A stretch of DNA of 64,000 bases from Streptococcus pluranimalium (lineage in GTDB: Bacteria; Bacillota; Bacilli; Lactobacillales; Streptococcaceae): assembly GCF_002953735.1 (NCBI RefSeq), contig NZ_CP025536.1, positions 1,990,001-2,054,000 on the forward strand, in the 5' to 3' direction. The position numbers and the translations under genes are program-made. Every line of letters begins with the position of its first letter. Position 1 is the first letter of the stretch. Below are positions 19,733-28,029 of this stretch, in pieces. Below the pieces are notes generated by a model. It ran no database searches and was not told where the DNA came from. It saw only the letters and a program-made list of their open reading frames with translations.

Positions 19733-20326
19733 TTATTTACTTCTCCCAATAATATAAGATAATAAAACTAAGCTAATTATAGTTCCCTCTCTGACCACTA
19801 TCGGTTGATGAAACACAATAGAAATTAGCACGGATAATGTGACACAAATAATATCAATGCCATACCTATAGCTTGAAAATTCCTTTACTGTCAATGAAGA
19901 CATCAGTTGACAGAATTTTTCTATTGGAAAAATTAATATTCCAAAATGGATTATTCTTCCCGTTCCAAAGCCAGCAATGCAGGTACCCGTAATGAAAACA
20001 ACAATTTTCATAATATAGTTAGAGAATAACAAATCAATAAAGATATCATAAACAAAAAAATTAATAGCGTAACCTAAGAATAGCACTGAGAATACCATCA
20101 AAATATAATCCCTAAAACTTTTTCTCTTATCAAGAAAATAACTGGTGATCAAAAATAAACCATTAATGATTCCCGTCACTGTTCCAATTTTTATGTCAAA
20201 TAGTTCTGCTACAGCAACATTGAAGGAATTGAAGCTACTAACACCAATATCCGCCTTGATTGTTAAACTAATCCCAAGTGCCGAAATCATATAAAATAAA
20301 AATGATAATATCGTCTTTTTTATCAT
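19733..20326 (-). CDS. YczE/YyaS-like integral membrane protein
   Basis: 197 aa with about five transmembrane helices and no soluble domain. The N-terminal GISLTIKADIGVSSFNSFN is the pattern of the YczE/YyaS family, which is distantly related to YitT but lacks its C-terminal domain. The function is not known. It is divergent from a YeiL-like Crp-family regulator across 80 bp that hold a perfect palindrome, and this pairing suggests the regulator controls it. The region is more AT-rich than its flanks, which could indicate acquisition. Confidence 0.7.
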   Translation of the reverse strand: MIKKTILSFLFYMISALGISLTIKADIGVSSFNSFNVAVAELFDIKIGTVTGIINGLFLITSYFLDKRKSFRDYILMVFSVLFLGYAINFFVYDIFIDLLFSNYIMKIVVFITGTCIAGFGTGRIIHFGILIFPIEKFCQLMSSLTVKEFSSYRYGIDIICVTLSVLISIVFHQPIVVREGTIISLVLLSYIIGRSK

Positions 20327-20374
20327 AAGTCCCTCCTTTTCAGTTTCTATTTTAGCCTTATTAGCGTAAAATAA

Positions 20375-20392
20375 ATATGAGAAATCTCATAT
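20375..20392. promoter_or_regulatory. Perfect palindrome, likely operator of the YeiL-like regulator
   Basis: ATATGAGA and TCTCATAT arms are separated by AA. The site lies 15 bp before the regulator's start codon and in the shared intergenic region. It is not the canonical FNR (TTGAT-N4-ATCAA) or CRP site. Confidence 0.55.
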
Positions 20393-20406
20393 AAAAAGGA
20401 ATCATT

Positions 20407-21033
20407 ATGACATCTCCTATTCAAGAATTGCTACCCGTCTCAATATTGGACCAAAGTAAAGTATTAACCTTTAATAACAACGAAACAATCATTCAAGAAA
20501 ATCAAAATCTTGACTATCTCTTTTATATTCTGAAGGGTCGAGCAAAGATATATCACAACACTGAAAACGGAAAAACAATCCTACTTCATTTTTTAAACCA
20601 AAATGATTGGATTGGGGAATTGACCTTTTTAGAAATTGAAGAAAAAACAAAATACGTTGCTGCTATTGGTACAGTAGAAGTTCTAGCAATTCCAAAAAAG
20701 GTGGTAACCTCCAAGCTTTTAAACGATCCTTATTTTTTGAAAGAACTAAGTCAATTTATCGGAAAGAAGCTTTTAGAAAGAACGAATCATTTAATCAAGA
20801 ATCAAGGGTATCAACTCAAATATCGTTTGGCAACACTCATTATTGACTTATCGCATCATCAGATTTATTGTGAAAAACATACAACAATCGTTGATTATTT
20901 AGGGGTAAGTTATCGTCATCTTCTACAAATTTTTAAGGAATTTCAAGAAGAAGGGTATTTAGAAAAGATAGGGCATCAAACATATATCATTGATTATCAT
21001 AAACTAAAAAAACTTTATATTTTTAATAACTAA
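20407..21033 (+). CDS. Crp/Fnr family regulator, YeiL-like
   Basis: 208 aa. The N-terminal cyclic-nucleotide-binding fold reads LDYLFYILKGRAKIYHNTENGKTILL, followed by WIGELTFLE. The C-terminal HTH contains VDYLGVSYRHLLQIFKEFQEEGYL, close to E. coli YeiL (EYLGVSYRHLL). No Cys cluster for an iron-sulfur centre is visible: Cys occurs only once near residue 158. The ligand is unknown. It starts after AAAGGA and is divergent from the YczE-like gene. Confidence 0.8.
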   Translation: MTSPIQELLPVSILDQSKVLTFNNNETIIQENQNLDYLFYILKGRAKIYHNTENGKTILLHFLNQNDWIGELTFLEIEEKTKYVAAIGTVEVLAIPKKVVTSKLLNDPYFLKELSQFIGKKLLERTNHLIKNQGYQLKYRLATLIIDLSHHQIYCEKHTTIVDYLGVSYRHLLQIFKEFQEEGYLEKIGHQTYIIDYHKLKKLYIFNN

Positions 21034-21063
21034 AAAAGCTGGAACAAGAGTCCCAGCCTTTTA
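21033..21063. terminator. Terminator between the YeiL-like gene and copA
   Basis: AAGCTGG / CCAGCCTT pair with a single bulge, flanked by A/T-runs on both sides. The core matches the CTGGRAC / GTCCCAG type of hairpin also seen near 3345 and 60946. Confidence 0.75.
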
Positions 21064-21240
21064 TTATCTGTAATGTTTTAATGCCGTAGCTCGTTTCACA
21101 TAAGCCTAGAAAGCTCATAGCAGGTGAAATCATTCGTACCGAAAATCAATTTCTCTAGTTTATCATTTCATAACTATTCCCATCATTTATGAAATCAGGT
21201 AGACAGCTATAACCATTATAACTTCCTGTAGCAAATCATT

Positions 21241-23157
21241 TTATATTTTCGGTAATTTAGATTTGTTCAATAGAAGTGAACTGATCAACACTGATAAGGA
21301 ACTCATCGCCATTGCCAATCCAGCTAATTCAGGGTTAAGGGTTAAGCCAAAGGCTACAAAGAGTCCAGCGGCGATTGGAATACCAATTAGATTATAGATC
21401 GAAGCCCAGAAAAGATTGAGGAGAATCCGTTTAAAGGTTTTCTTACTCATATCATAAGCTCTCACAACACCTAGCAAGTCATTTTGAATCAAGACAACGC
21501 CACCCGATTCGATGGCAATATCCGTTCCTGCCCCCATAGCGATACCAACATCAGCTAGGCTAAGCGCTGGAGCGTCGTTGATTCCATCACCGACAAAGGC
21601 TACTTTACCTTCTTTTTGAAGCGCTTTAATCTGGTCTGCCTTATCTTGTGGCAAGACATCTGAAATAACTTGGTTGATACCGACTTCCTCAGCAATAGCG
21701 TGCGCCACACGCTCATTATCACCTGTCAGCATAACTGTCTTAAGACCCCTAGCTTCCAAGGCTCTAATAGCTTTTTGTGAGGTTTCTTTAGGCACATCCT
21801 GGATGGCAATAAGTCCAATGACTTCTGATTCTTTGGCCAAGATAACCACGGTTTTAGCTTGGTTTTGCAGTTCTTTCATTTGCTCTTCTAGAGAGTCTGG
21901 GAAGGTTCTACCTTCTTGCAAACGACGATTTCCCAAGAAGACTGATTGACCTTGATAACGTCCGGTGACGCCTTGTCCTTCTACAGCTTGGAAATCCTCT
22001 AACTCACCAGTTTTAATCCCTTTATCGTCAGCATAAGCCATAATGGCTGTTGCGAGAGGGTGTTCTGACGATGCTTCCAGAGCTGTCGCAATGCTCAATA
22101 CCTCTTCTTGATCACCAACCACATCCGTCACACGAGGCTTACCGAGGGTAATGGTTCCTGTTTTATCCAAAACCACGGTATCGATATTTTGCAATTCTTG
22201 TAAGACAGTACCGTTTTTAATTAAGACACCCATCTTAGCACTTCGTCCAGTACCAACCATGAGAGCCGTTGGCGTCGCCAATCCTAGCGCACATGGGCAG
22301 GCAATAATCAAGACAGACACCGCATATATCATGGCCTTCGTACTACCAGCACCTAAGAAACTATACCAAACCATAAAGGTTAAAATGGCTAAAATAAGGA
22401 CAACAGGAACAAAAATCCCTGAAATCTTATCTGTCACATCTTGAATAGGGGCGTGACTAGATTGAGCTTTTTTAACAAAATCCACAATCTGAGCCAGCAT
22501 AGTATCTTTACCAACCTTAGTGGCCTTAAAAGTGATGGTTCCGTTAGTGTTGAGGGTTGAGCCAATCACGGTATCTCCGACAGTCTTGCTGACGGGCATA
22601 CTTTCACCAGTCACCATGGACTCATCAATGCTGGTTTTACCATCTGTAATAACTCCGTCAACAGCAATCTTCTCACCAGGTTTAACTTTAATCAGGTCAT
22701 CGATGAGGATGTCTTCCAGAGCAATCTCTACAAAGTCACCATTTCTGAGGACACTAGCTGACTTGGCCTGTAAATCAAGCAATTTCTCCACTGCCTGAGA
22801 AGCATTTTTCCGCATCCGCTCCTCAAAAACTTGCCCCAAAAGAACGAACATGATGATAAATCCGGCACTCTCAAAATAAACTGGTAAGCCCTTGAAAATA
22901 GCGTAGACGCTGTAAAGATAGGCTACCGAAGTCCCCAGTGCTACCAAGGTATCCATGTTGGCATTGTGATTTTTAAAAGAAGCCCAGGCACTTTTCAGAA
23001 ATGGCAAACCTGAGAAGACCATGATAATCGTTGTAAAGAAGAAAGTTCCCCACTCGATAATCTTATGGTCGATGATATGAGTAAACATGGCAATCATGAG
23101 AAAAACCATGGGGATTGAGCAAATAAATGCTATCCAAAAGCGACTTCTAATCGTCAT
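21241..23157 (-). CDS. copA: Copper-exporting P1B-type ATPase CopA
   Basis: A 638-aa P-type ATPase. The transmembrane metal site is ACPCALG (CPC about residues 287-289), the phosphorylation motif is DKTGT at about 331, SEHPLA is the P1B HP motif, and GDGINDAP is the hinge. There is no N-terminal CxxC metal-binding domain, making it shorter than most CopA proteins. The ATG at 23157 with AGGAG 6 bp upstream is preferred to the TTG one codon earlier. It follows two cupredoxin genes, the first of which has a CopY-type operator, so the operon exports Cu(I). The cupredoxins may do the work of the missing N-terminal domain. Confidence 0.92.
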   Translation of the reverse strand: MTIRSRFWIAFICSIPMVFLMIAMFTHIIDHKIIEWGTFFFTTIIMVFSGLPFLKSAWASFKNHNANMDTLVALGTSVAYLYSVYAIFKGLPVYFESAGFIIMFVLLGQVFEERMRKNASQAVEKLLDLQAKSASVLRNGDFVEIALEDILIDDLIKVKPGEKIAVDGVITDGKTSIDESMVTGESMPVSKTVGDTVIGSTLNTNGTITFKATKVGKDTMLAQIVDFVKKAQSSHAPIQDVTDKISGIFVPVVLILAILTFMVWYSFLGAGSTKAMIYAVSVLIIACPCALGLATPTALMVGTGRSAKMGVLIKNGTVLQELQNIDTVVLDKTGTITLGKPRVTDVVGDQEEVLSIATALEASSEHPLATAIMAYADDKGIKTGELEDFQAVEGQGVTGRYQGQSVFLGNRRLQEGRTFPDSLEEQMKELQNQAKTVVILAKESEVIGLIAIQDVPKETSQKAIRALEARGLKTVMLTGDNERVAHAIAEEVGINQVISDVLPQDKADQIKALQKEGKVAFVGDGINDAPALSLADVGIAMGAGTDIAIESGGVVLIQNDLLGVVRAYDMSKKTFKRILLNLFWASIYNLIGIPIAAGLFVAFGLTLNPELAGLAMAMSSLSVLISSLLLNKSKLPKI

Positions 23158-23170
23158 CAAAAACTCCTTT

Positions 23171-23479
23171 CTATTTTACAATGAGTTTTCCGTGATACAT
23201 GTCCATACCGCAGGCAAAGCCAAATTCACCTTTTTCATTTGGCGTCACTTCAATAACGAAATCTTCTTTGACAGGAAGGTCAGCCTTGATATCAAAATCA
23301 GGGAAAACCACTTGGTCGAAACAAGCAGAGTCTGTTTGACGGTCAAAAATGATATGAGCAAGTACACCTTTTTTTAAAACAATATTTTCTGGTTTATAAC
23401 CACCATCCACAAGCACGCGCACTTCTTGAAAACCACCTTTTTGAGTAGCTTTGACTTCATTTTTCTTTTTAAAAAACAT
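23171..23479 (-). CDS. Cupredoxin-like protein without membrane anchor
   Basis: 102 aa. It has no signal peptide or transmembrane helix: the N-terminus is MFFKKKNEVKATQ. The fold core matches the upstream membrane-anchored paralogue. Candidate copper ligands are Cys53 in SACFDQVVF and Cys90, Met92, Met94 and His96 in ACGMDMYHGK. In pneumococcal CupA such residues bind Cu(I) and hand it to CopA. Here the soluble form suggests a cytoplasmic copper buffer, which is inference. The start ATG has GAGGG upstream, and copA begins about 13 bp later. Confidence 0.85.
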   Translation of the reverse strand: MFFKKKNEVKATQKGGFQEVRVLVDGGYKPENIVLKKGVLAHIIFDRQTDSACFDQVVFPDFDIKADLPVKEDFVIEVTPNEKGEFGFACGMDMYHGKLIVK

Positions 23480-23494
23480 CCTAAACCCTCGATT

Positions 23495-23866
23495 CTATTT
23501 GACAATTAATTTGCCGTGAATCATGTTCATGCCACAAGCAAATCCGAATTCTCCTACCTCAGCTGGGGTAATCGTAATCGGAAAATCCTTCTTCATCGGT
23601 AGGTCCTCATGGATGCCAAAATCTGAAAAGACCACTTGGTCCAAACAGGATGATGGGTCCTTACGATGAAAGACCAAAGTCGCTGGAATCCCCTTTTTCA
23701 AAACAATTGTCTGTGGGATATAACCACCATCAACTGACACTTGAATTTCTTGATGATTACCACGAACCACTGCCTCTTGTTGGGAGACTTCATGTTTTCC
23801 AAAGAACCACCAGATAATAAAGGTTATCATGGCTAAACCAAGTATTGTGATGAGAAAATGTATCAT
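23495..23866 (-). CDS. Membrane-anchored cupredoxin (CupA-like)
   Basis: 123 aa from the ATG at 23866, which has AAAGGG upstream; a TTG-initiated extension to 23914 would overlap the promoter and operator and is rejected. One transmembrane helix (about residues 2-22) precedes a cupredoxin domain with Cys74, Cys111, Met113, Met115 and His117. This matches the architecture of pneumococcal CupA, which captures Cu(I) for CopA. It is the first gene of the cup-cup-copA operon, behind a CopY-type box. No copY is adjacent. Confidence 0.87.
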   Translation of the reverse strand: MIHFLITILGLAMITFIIWWFFGKHEVSQQEAVVRGNHQEIQVSVDGGYIPQTIVLKKGIPATLVFHRKDPSSCLDQVVFSDFGIHEDLPMKKDFPITITPAEVGEFGFACGMNMIHGKLIVK

Positions 23867-23889
23867 GGCAATGCCCTTTCTTTTTAGTT

Positions 23890-23899
23890 TACATTTGTA
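23890..23899. promoter_or_regulatory. CopY-type operator (cop box)
   Basis: TACATTTGTA matches the cop box TACANNTGTA exactly. It starts just downstream of the -10 box, so a bound CopY would block initiation. On the minus strand the following AAC fits the extended consensus. Confidence 0.85.
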
Positions 23900-23904
23900 G
23901 ATGT

Positions 23905-23933
23905 ATTTTAACAAAGTTTCGCAGAAAGGTCAA
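23905..23933 (-). promoter_or_regulatory. Promoter of the cupredoxin-copA operon
   Basis: TTGACC (-35, 23928-23933) and TAAAAT (-10, 23905-23910) are 17 bp apart on the minus strand, directly upstream of the cop box. Confidence 0.82.
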
Positions 23934-23961
23934 TTTCTTTTATGTTACTAATTAGTATTAT

Positions 23962-23990
23962 TTGCTTTCCCATTAAGACTAGGTTAAAAT
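23962..23990 (+). promoter_or_regulatory. Promoter of the CoA-type NUDIX gene
   Basis: TTGCTT and TAAAAT are separated by 17 bp; GGAGG and the start codon follow within 20 bp. Confidence 0.7.
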
Positions 23991-24009
23991 AGAAGTAAGG
24001 AGGAAAGTA

Positions 24010-24630
24010 ATGCTATCATCAATCGAAAAAACGCTAAAATCATATCACCCAAAACCACTCGGGCAAGATAGAGCCTATGCTGTACTCCTCCCTTTAATGC
24101 GCATTGATGATGAGTGGCATGTGCTTTACGAAGTCCGCAGTGAAAAGATTTCGCAACCTGGGGAAGTAGCCTTTCCTGGCGGACGTATCGAAGAGGGTGA
24201 ATGCCCAGAAGCGGCTGCTATTCGAGAAACACAGGAAGAATTAAATCTTCCCAAGAAAGCTATCACAATCCTCGGAGAGATTGATTATCTTGTTCAACAT
24301 CACCGAACCATCCATTGCTTTGTCGGAGAAATTAACATCAACTGTCTCTCAGCCATTTGCCCTAATAAGGATGAAGTCGCAAAAGTTTTCACTATTCCTC
24401 TCAGCTCACTCATGGAGACACCTCCGACTTACTACAAATTACGAGCCAAAATGAAGCCTGGGGAAGATTTTCCTGTTGATCGTCTACATAAAAATGGTAA
24501 AGATTATCGTTTCACATCACGCTCTGATAAAATCCCCTTTTACGAGCAAGGTCCCGAAACACTTTGGGGATTAACAGCCATGTTCACCCATCGCTTTACA
24601 GAAATCATAAAAGAATGCGACATTGATTAA
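24010..24630 (+). CDS. NUDIX hydrolase, CoA pyrophosphatase type
   Basis: 206 aa. The complete NUDIX box GX5EX7REUXEEXGU is visible from GGRIEEGE to QEELNL (about residues 56-79). The preceding EVRSEKISQPGEVAFPGG segment is the UPF0035 pattern of CoA-diphosphatases (NudL/YeaB type), which split CoA into phosphopantetheine and 3',5'-ADP. It is monocistronic, divergent from the copper operon, and starts after AGGAGG. The substrate is inferred from the family motif. Confidence 0.85.
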   Translation: MLSSIEKTLKSYHPKPLGQDRAYAVLLPLMRIDDEWHVLYEVRSEKISQPGEVAFPGGRIEEGECPEAAAIRETQEELNLPKKAITILGEIDYLVQHHRTIHCFVGEININCLSAICPNKDEVAKVFTIPLSSLMETPPTYYKLRAKMKPGEDFPVDRLHKNGKDYRFTSRSDKIPFYEQGPETLWGLTAMFTHRFTEIIKECDID

Positions 24631-24654
24631 AAAATGAAAAACGCATATCAAGAC

Positions 24655-24702
24655 AAAAGGTTTAACATCTGGTTGCATAACCCTTGATGTTAAACCTTTT
24701 TT
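24655..24702. terminator. Bidirectional terminator after the NUDIX gene
   Basis: Perfect 15-bp stem AAAAGGTTTAACATC / GATGTTAAACCTTTT with T-runs on both strands. Confidence 0.88.
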
Positions 24703-24753
24703 CATGTCTTTAAATCCTTAATATCATCAACATACTCTTTATACTGATGATAT

Positions 24754-24781
24754 TAAAAAGTGAACCGGTTTCCCAGCTCAC
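24754..24781 (-). terminator. Terminator of the ABC exporter operon
   Basis: On the minus strand GTGAGCTGG and CCGGTTCAC form a 9-bp stem, with two G-T wobbles, closed by a GAAA tetraloop and followed by TTTTT. Confidence 0.88.
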
Positions 24782-24788
24782 TCTCGTT

Positions 24789-26006
24789 TTATTTATGATT
24801 CAAGCCACGCTTAAGACTCTTGAAAAGACCGACATCATCTGTCTGCAAAATCAAACCTGAATAGGATTTACCGATATATAAGATACAGATAATTGTTGTT
24901 ACTGCTAAAATACTCAAAGAAATCAGAGTTTCTGTCGCAGTAGCATAACCATTGATCAATCGAATCGGCATAAAGAAGGAAGAAATAAAGGGCACGTAGG
25001 AACCAATTTCTAAAATTAGATTATCCTGACCTTGCTGACCAAGGGTAATAGCACCAACAAAACCAACAATGACAAGATACATAACCGGTTGAACTGCTTT
25101 GTTGACATCTTCCACACGTACCACTAAGGAACCACAAAGCGCTGCCAGGACAACGTAAAGCAAAATCCCAAAGATGGCAAAAAAGAGCATGGTCCAATCT
25201 AAATTATCAATGACGGTGTCAACCATAGGCTTAATACTGTCTACCATATCTTTACTAAAAGCAAATTGAGGCATAAGCTTATAAGCCAAGAATCCCCCCA
25301 GAGCATAAATACCTAAATGTGTGGTAATAACCCCAAAAATCCCTAGAATACGACCATAGAAATAGAGATTTGCTGGAACACTTGAAAAAATGACTTCCAT
25401 AATTTTTGTTCCCTTTTCACTAGCAATCTCCTGAGCTGTTGAACCTGCATAAGTCAAGATAATGAAATACATAATAAAGGTCAGACCAAAGAAGGTAATG
25501 TATTTACCTGCTTTTTGCAAGTCTCCCTTTTCTTTAATATCCTCTTTAAAACTAGGCTCCTGTGCTAAGGTTTCCACTTGTTGTGGGCTTAACTGAGCTT
25601 CTACCATGTTAAGTTGACTTTGTAAGCTCCCTAATACTTGGAGAAACTCCCTTTTAGTCTGTTCAGCCAAACTAGCATCGCTATAGTAGGTCGCTTCTAG
25701 CTGTTGATCTGCGGATTCAACAAGGAGATAGCCCGATATATCCTCAGCTTTGAGCGCTTTTTTAGCAGTTTTTTCTGTCTTATACTTGAAAGTCGTTCCA
25801 TCAATCTCTGTGAAAGCTTTCTTCATCGAATTATCTTCCAAAACGACAGCTACTTTAGCCGAACTAGCCGCTGCAGACCCCGTCAAATACCCAATACCCA
25901 TTGAAAAAGCAAGAAAGATAAAAGGGGACAGGATCATGAGGAGGAAGGCCCAAGACTTGACCTGTCTAAGATAGGTTTCTTTGGCAACTAATAACAGTTG
26001 TTTCAT
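24789..26006 (-). CDS. ABC-2 type transporter permease (NatB-like)
   Basis: 405 aa. One N-terminal transmembrane helix (residues about 18-42) is followed by a large extracytoplasmic domain (about 45-170), then five or six helices. This layout is typical of NatB/ABC-2 exporter permeases. It overlaps the upstream ATPase gene by 4 bp, so the two form a transporter. The substrate is unknown; B. subtilis NatAB exports sodium, but the family is broad. Confidence 0.8.
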   Translation of the reverse strand: MKQLLLVAKETYLRQVKSWAFLLMILSPFIFLAFSMGIGYLTGSAAASSAKVAVVLEDNSMKKAFTEIDGTTFKYKTEKTAKKALKAEDISGYLLVESADQQLEATYYSDASLAEQTKREFLQVLGSLQSQLNMVEAQLSPQQVETLAQEPSFKEDIKEKGDLQKAGKYITFFGLTFIMYFIILTYAGSTAQEIASEKGTKIMEVIFSSVPANLYFYGRILGIFGVITTHLGIYALGGFLAYKLMPQFAFSKDMVDSIKPMVDTVIDNLDWTMLFFAIFGILLYVVLAALCGSLVVRVEDVNKAVQPVMYLVIVGFVGAITLGQQGQDNLILEIGSYVPFISSFFMPIRLINGYATATETLISLSILAVTTIICILYIGKSYSGLILQTDDVGLFKSLKRGLNHK

Positions 26007-26896
26007 AATTCTACCCCCGATTTCATTTTAAAGATCTCATCAATAGTTGGCGCTTGTTGGTCAAATGTCGATACATAGTGTCCTCCACTAATAGCCTTGA
26101 ACAACATAGGACCAGCAGCCGCATCATCTAAGACCAAACGCCAGTTGCCTTGTTTCGTCTGACTAATAGAAATAACATGCTCAAGATTCTCCAGACGTTC
26201 TCTTGGCACATCATTTGAAACAAAGAGACGGGTACGACCAAATGACTCACGTATCTCTTGAATACTACCGTTAAGCACTATATTGCCATCGCTAATCATC
26301 ACCAAGGAATCACACAACTCCTCAACGTTAGTCATGACATGGTCTGAAAAGATGATCGTTGCTCCGCGGTCTTTCTCAGCTAAAATAATCTCTTTTAAAA
26401 GAGCTGTATTAACAGGGTCAAGACCTGAGAAAGGCTCATCTAAAATAATCAAATCAGGCTCATGAATCAAAGTGATAATCAGCTGAATTTTTTGTTGGTT
26501 ACCTTTAGAGAGACTCTTGATTTTATCTGTTACTTTTCCCTTAACTTCTAACTTCTCCATCCAAAGAGGAAGTTTTTGACTGACTTCTCTACGAGACATG
26601 CCTTTAAGACTAGCCAAATAGCGAACCTGATCAAACACAGTCAGCTTGGGCATGAGACTTCGTTCCTCAGGAAGATAGCCAATACGTGCATTCGTCTTTG
26701 TAGTTAAAGGCTTTCCATCTAACTCTATCTCACCATCATAGGTCACAAAATTTAAAATGGAGTGAAAAAGTGTTGTCTTACCCGCACCATTTTTTCCGAC
26801 GAGACCACAAATACTGCCAGACGGTACTTCAAATGACATGCTCTTTATCACCTCATGCTTATCATAGCTCTTGGAGAGTTTTGAAATCCTAATCAT
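26003..26896 (-). CDS. ABC transporter ATP-binding protein (NatA-like)
   Basis: 297 aa. Walker A GKNGAGKTT (about residue 34), signature LSKGNQQK, Walker B LIILDEPFSGLD and switch His in FSDHV are all present. The C-terminal about 80 residues form an extra domain as in DrrA/NatA subfamilies. It partners with the permease 4 bp downstream. It is divergent from padR, whose product may regulate it; this is inferred from arrangement only. Confidence 0.87.
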   Translation of the reverse strand: MIRISKLSKSYDKHEVIKSMSFEVPSGSICGLVGKNGAGKTTLFHSILNFVTYDGEIELDGKPLTTKTNARIGYLPEERSLMPKLTVFDQVRYLASLKGMSRREVSQKLPLWMEKLEVKGKVTDKIKSLSKGNQQKIQLIITLIHEPDLIILDEPFSGLDPVNTALLKEIILAEKDRGATIIFSDHVMTNVEELCDSLVMISDGNIVLNGSIQEIRESFGRTRLFVSNDVPRERLENLEHVISISQTKQGNWRLVLDDAAAGPMLFKAISGGHYVSTFDQQAPTIDEIFKMKSGVEL

Positions 26897-27049
26897 ACCT
26901 ACCTCTTTCTAATCTTAACTAATCTATTTTATCCATTGAAACCAACAAAACGCTTTCAATAACTCTAGTTTAACATAATTGACAAGTGAAAGAAACAAGC
27001 TTTGTGAAAATGCTTTATAACAATATATTATTTTTTTATATATAAAATA

Positions 27050-27078
27050 TTGACATATAAAAAAGACAGGTTTATAAT
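27050..27078 (+). promoter_or_regulatory. Consensus promoter of padR module
   Basis: TTGACA and TATAAT are separated by exactly 17 bp. Such a perfect sigma-A promoter is expected to be strong unless repressed. The flanks are rich in TATATAA repeats, which may hold the PadR operator. Confidence 0.85.
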
Positions 27079-27131
27079 CAATGTATAAAATAATTATATA
27101 TAAAAATTTTACAAACAAAGGAGCTGATGAC

Positions 27132-27458
27132 ATGTACTTTCCAGTATCATCAACCCTGATTGAATTTTTGATTTTAGCCATTCTTGAAAAGGAAGATTCC
27201 TACGGCTACGAAATTAGCCAGACGATTAAATTAGCAGCAACGATCAAGGAGTCAACTCTTTATCCTATTTTAAAGAAATTAGGACAAGCAGGCTACGTCT
27301 CTCATTATAGTCAGGAACACCAAGGTCGCAAACGCAAGTATTACGCCTTAACAGAAGATGGAAGAAATCACCTAAACGATTTAAAAACGCAATGGCAAAG
27401 TTATAAGGATACCCTAGATGGGATTGTGGAAGGGAGTTTAAGACATGACAAGGACTGA
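27132..27458 (+). CDS. PadR family transcriptional regulator
   Basis: 108 aa from the ATG at 27132, which follows AAAGGAG; the longer frame to 27081 includes promoter-proximal sequence and is rejected. The winged helix is evident: LIEFLILAILEKEDSYGYEI, then STLYPILKKLGQAGYV and GRKRKYYALTEDGR, the core PadR pattern. PadR proteins usually repress their own operon in response to cell-envelope or small-molecule signals. It overlaps the DUF1700 gene by 14 bp. Confidence 0.9.
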   Translation: MYFPVSSTLIEFLILAILEKEDSYGYEISQTIKLAATIKESTLYPILKKLGQAGYVSHYSQEHQGRKRKYYALTEDGRNHLNDLKTQWQSYKDTLDGIVEGSLRHDKD

Positions 27459-28029
27459 ATACTTAAAGCAGCTGGATAAATATCTGCACCGTTTACCAGA
27501 GGAAGATTACCAAGAAGCTATGGACTACTTCACCGAATACTTTGATGAAGCTGGTCCTGAAAACGAAGGCCATGTTATGGAAGAATTGGGAACACCTAAG
27601 GAAGCTGCCCAAGATATTCTAAATGCTCTTTGGGATAAAAAAGAAAATCAGGAAGACGATAGCCAAAAATCACGCGCTAAAACGCTCTGGATTGCTCTCC
27701 TAGCACTTTTTGCTGCACCTTTGGCACTTCCTATTATCTTGCTGGTTGTCGGGCTTATCATTGCTGCTGTTGCCATTATATTTGCTTTTGTCGTCACAGC
27801 TCTCGCCCTCTTAGTAGCAGGTATCGCTGTTCTAGCCGTTCTCATTTGGGAAAGTTTCACGCTCGTTCCACACTCGTTAGCCGCTGCAGCGCTAGGAGTA
27901 GGAACAGGATTACTAATCTTAGGGATTGGCATATTACTTTGGCTTTTCTTTATGGCATTAGCAAAAGCTATGACCCGTATCCTACTAGCTATTATCAGTC
28001 GTCTCACTAAGAAAGGACAGGCATCATGA
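27445..28029 (+). CDS. DUF1700 family membrane protein
   Basis: 194 aa. The N-terminal part (1-60) is the DUF1700 amphipathic region: YLKQLDKYLHRLPEEDYQEA, then ELGTPKEAAQDIL. Three to four transmembrane helices follow (about 80-185). These proteins regularly follow a PadR gene and precede a DUF4097 gene, as here. The exact role is unknown; an envelope-stress role is inferred from this arrangement. It overlaps both neighbours, so the three are one operon. Confidence 0.85.
   Translation: MTRTEYLKQLDKYLHRLPEEDYQEAMDYFTEYFDEAGPENEGHVMEELGTPKEAAQDILNALWDKKENQEDDSQKSRAKTLWIALLALFAAPLALPIILLVVGLIIAAVAIIFAFVVTALALLVAGIAVLAVLIWESFTLVPHSLAAAALGVGTGLLILGIGILLWLFFMALAKAMTRILLAIISRLTKKGQAS

Noticed and set aside
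26924..27181. 85-codon minus-strand frame between the ABC genes and padR
   Set aside because: It overlaps the consensus padR promoter and the start of padR; composition is AT-rich and the protein is not recognisable.
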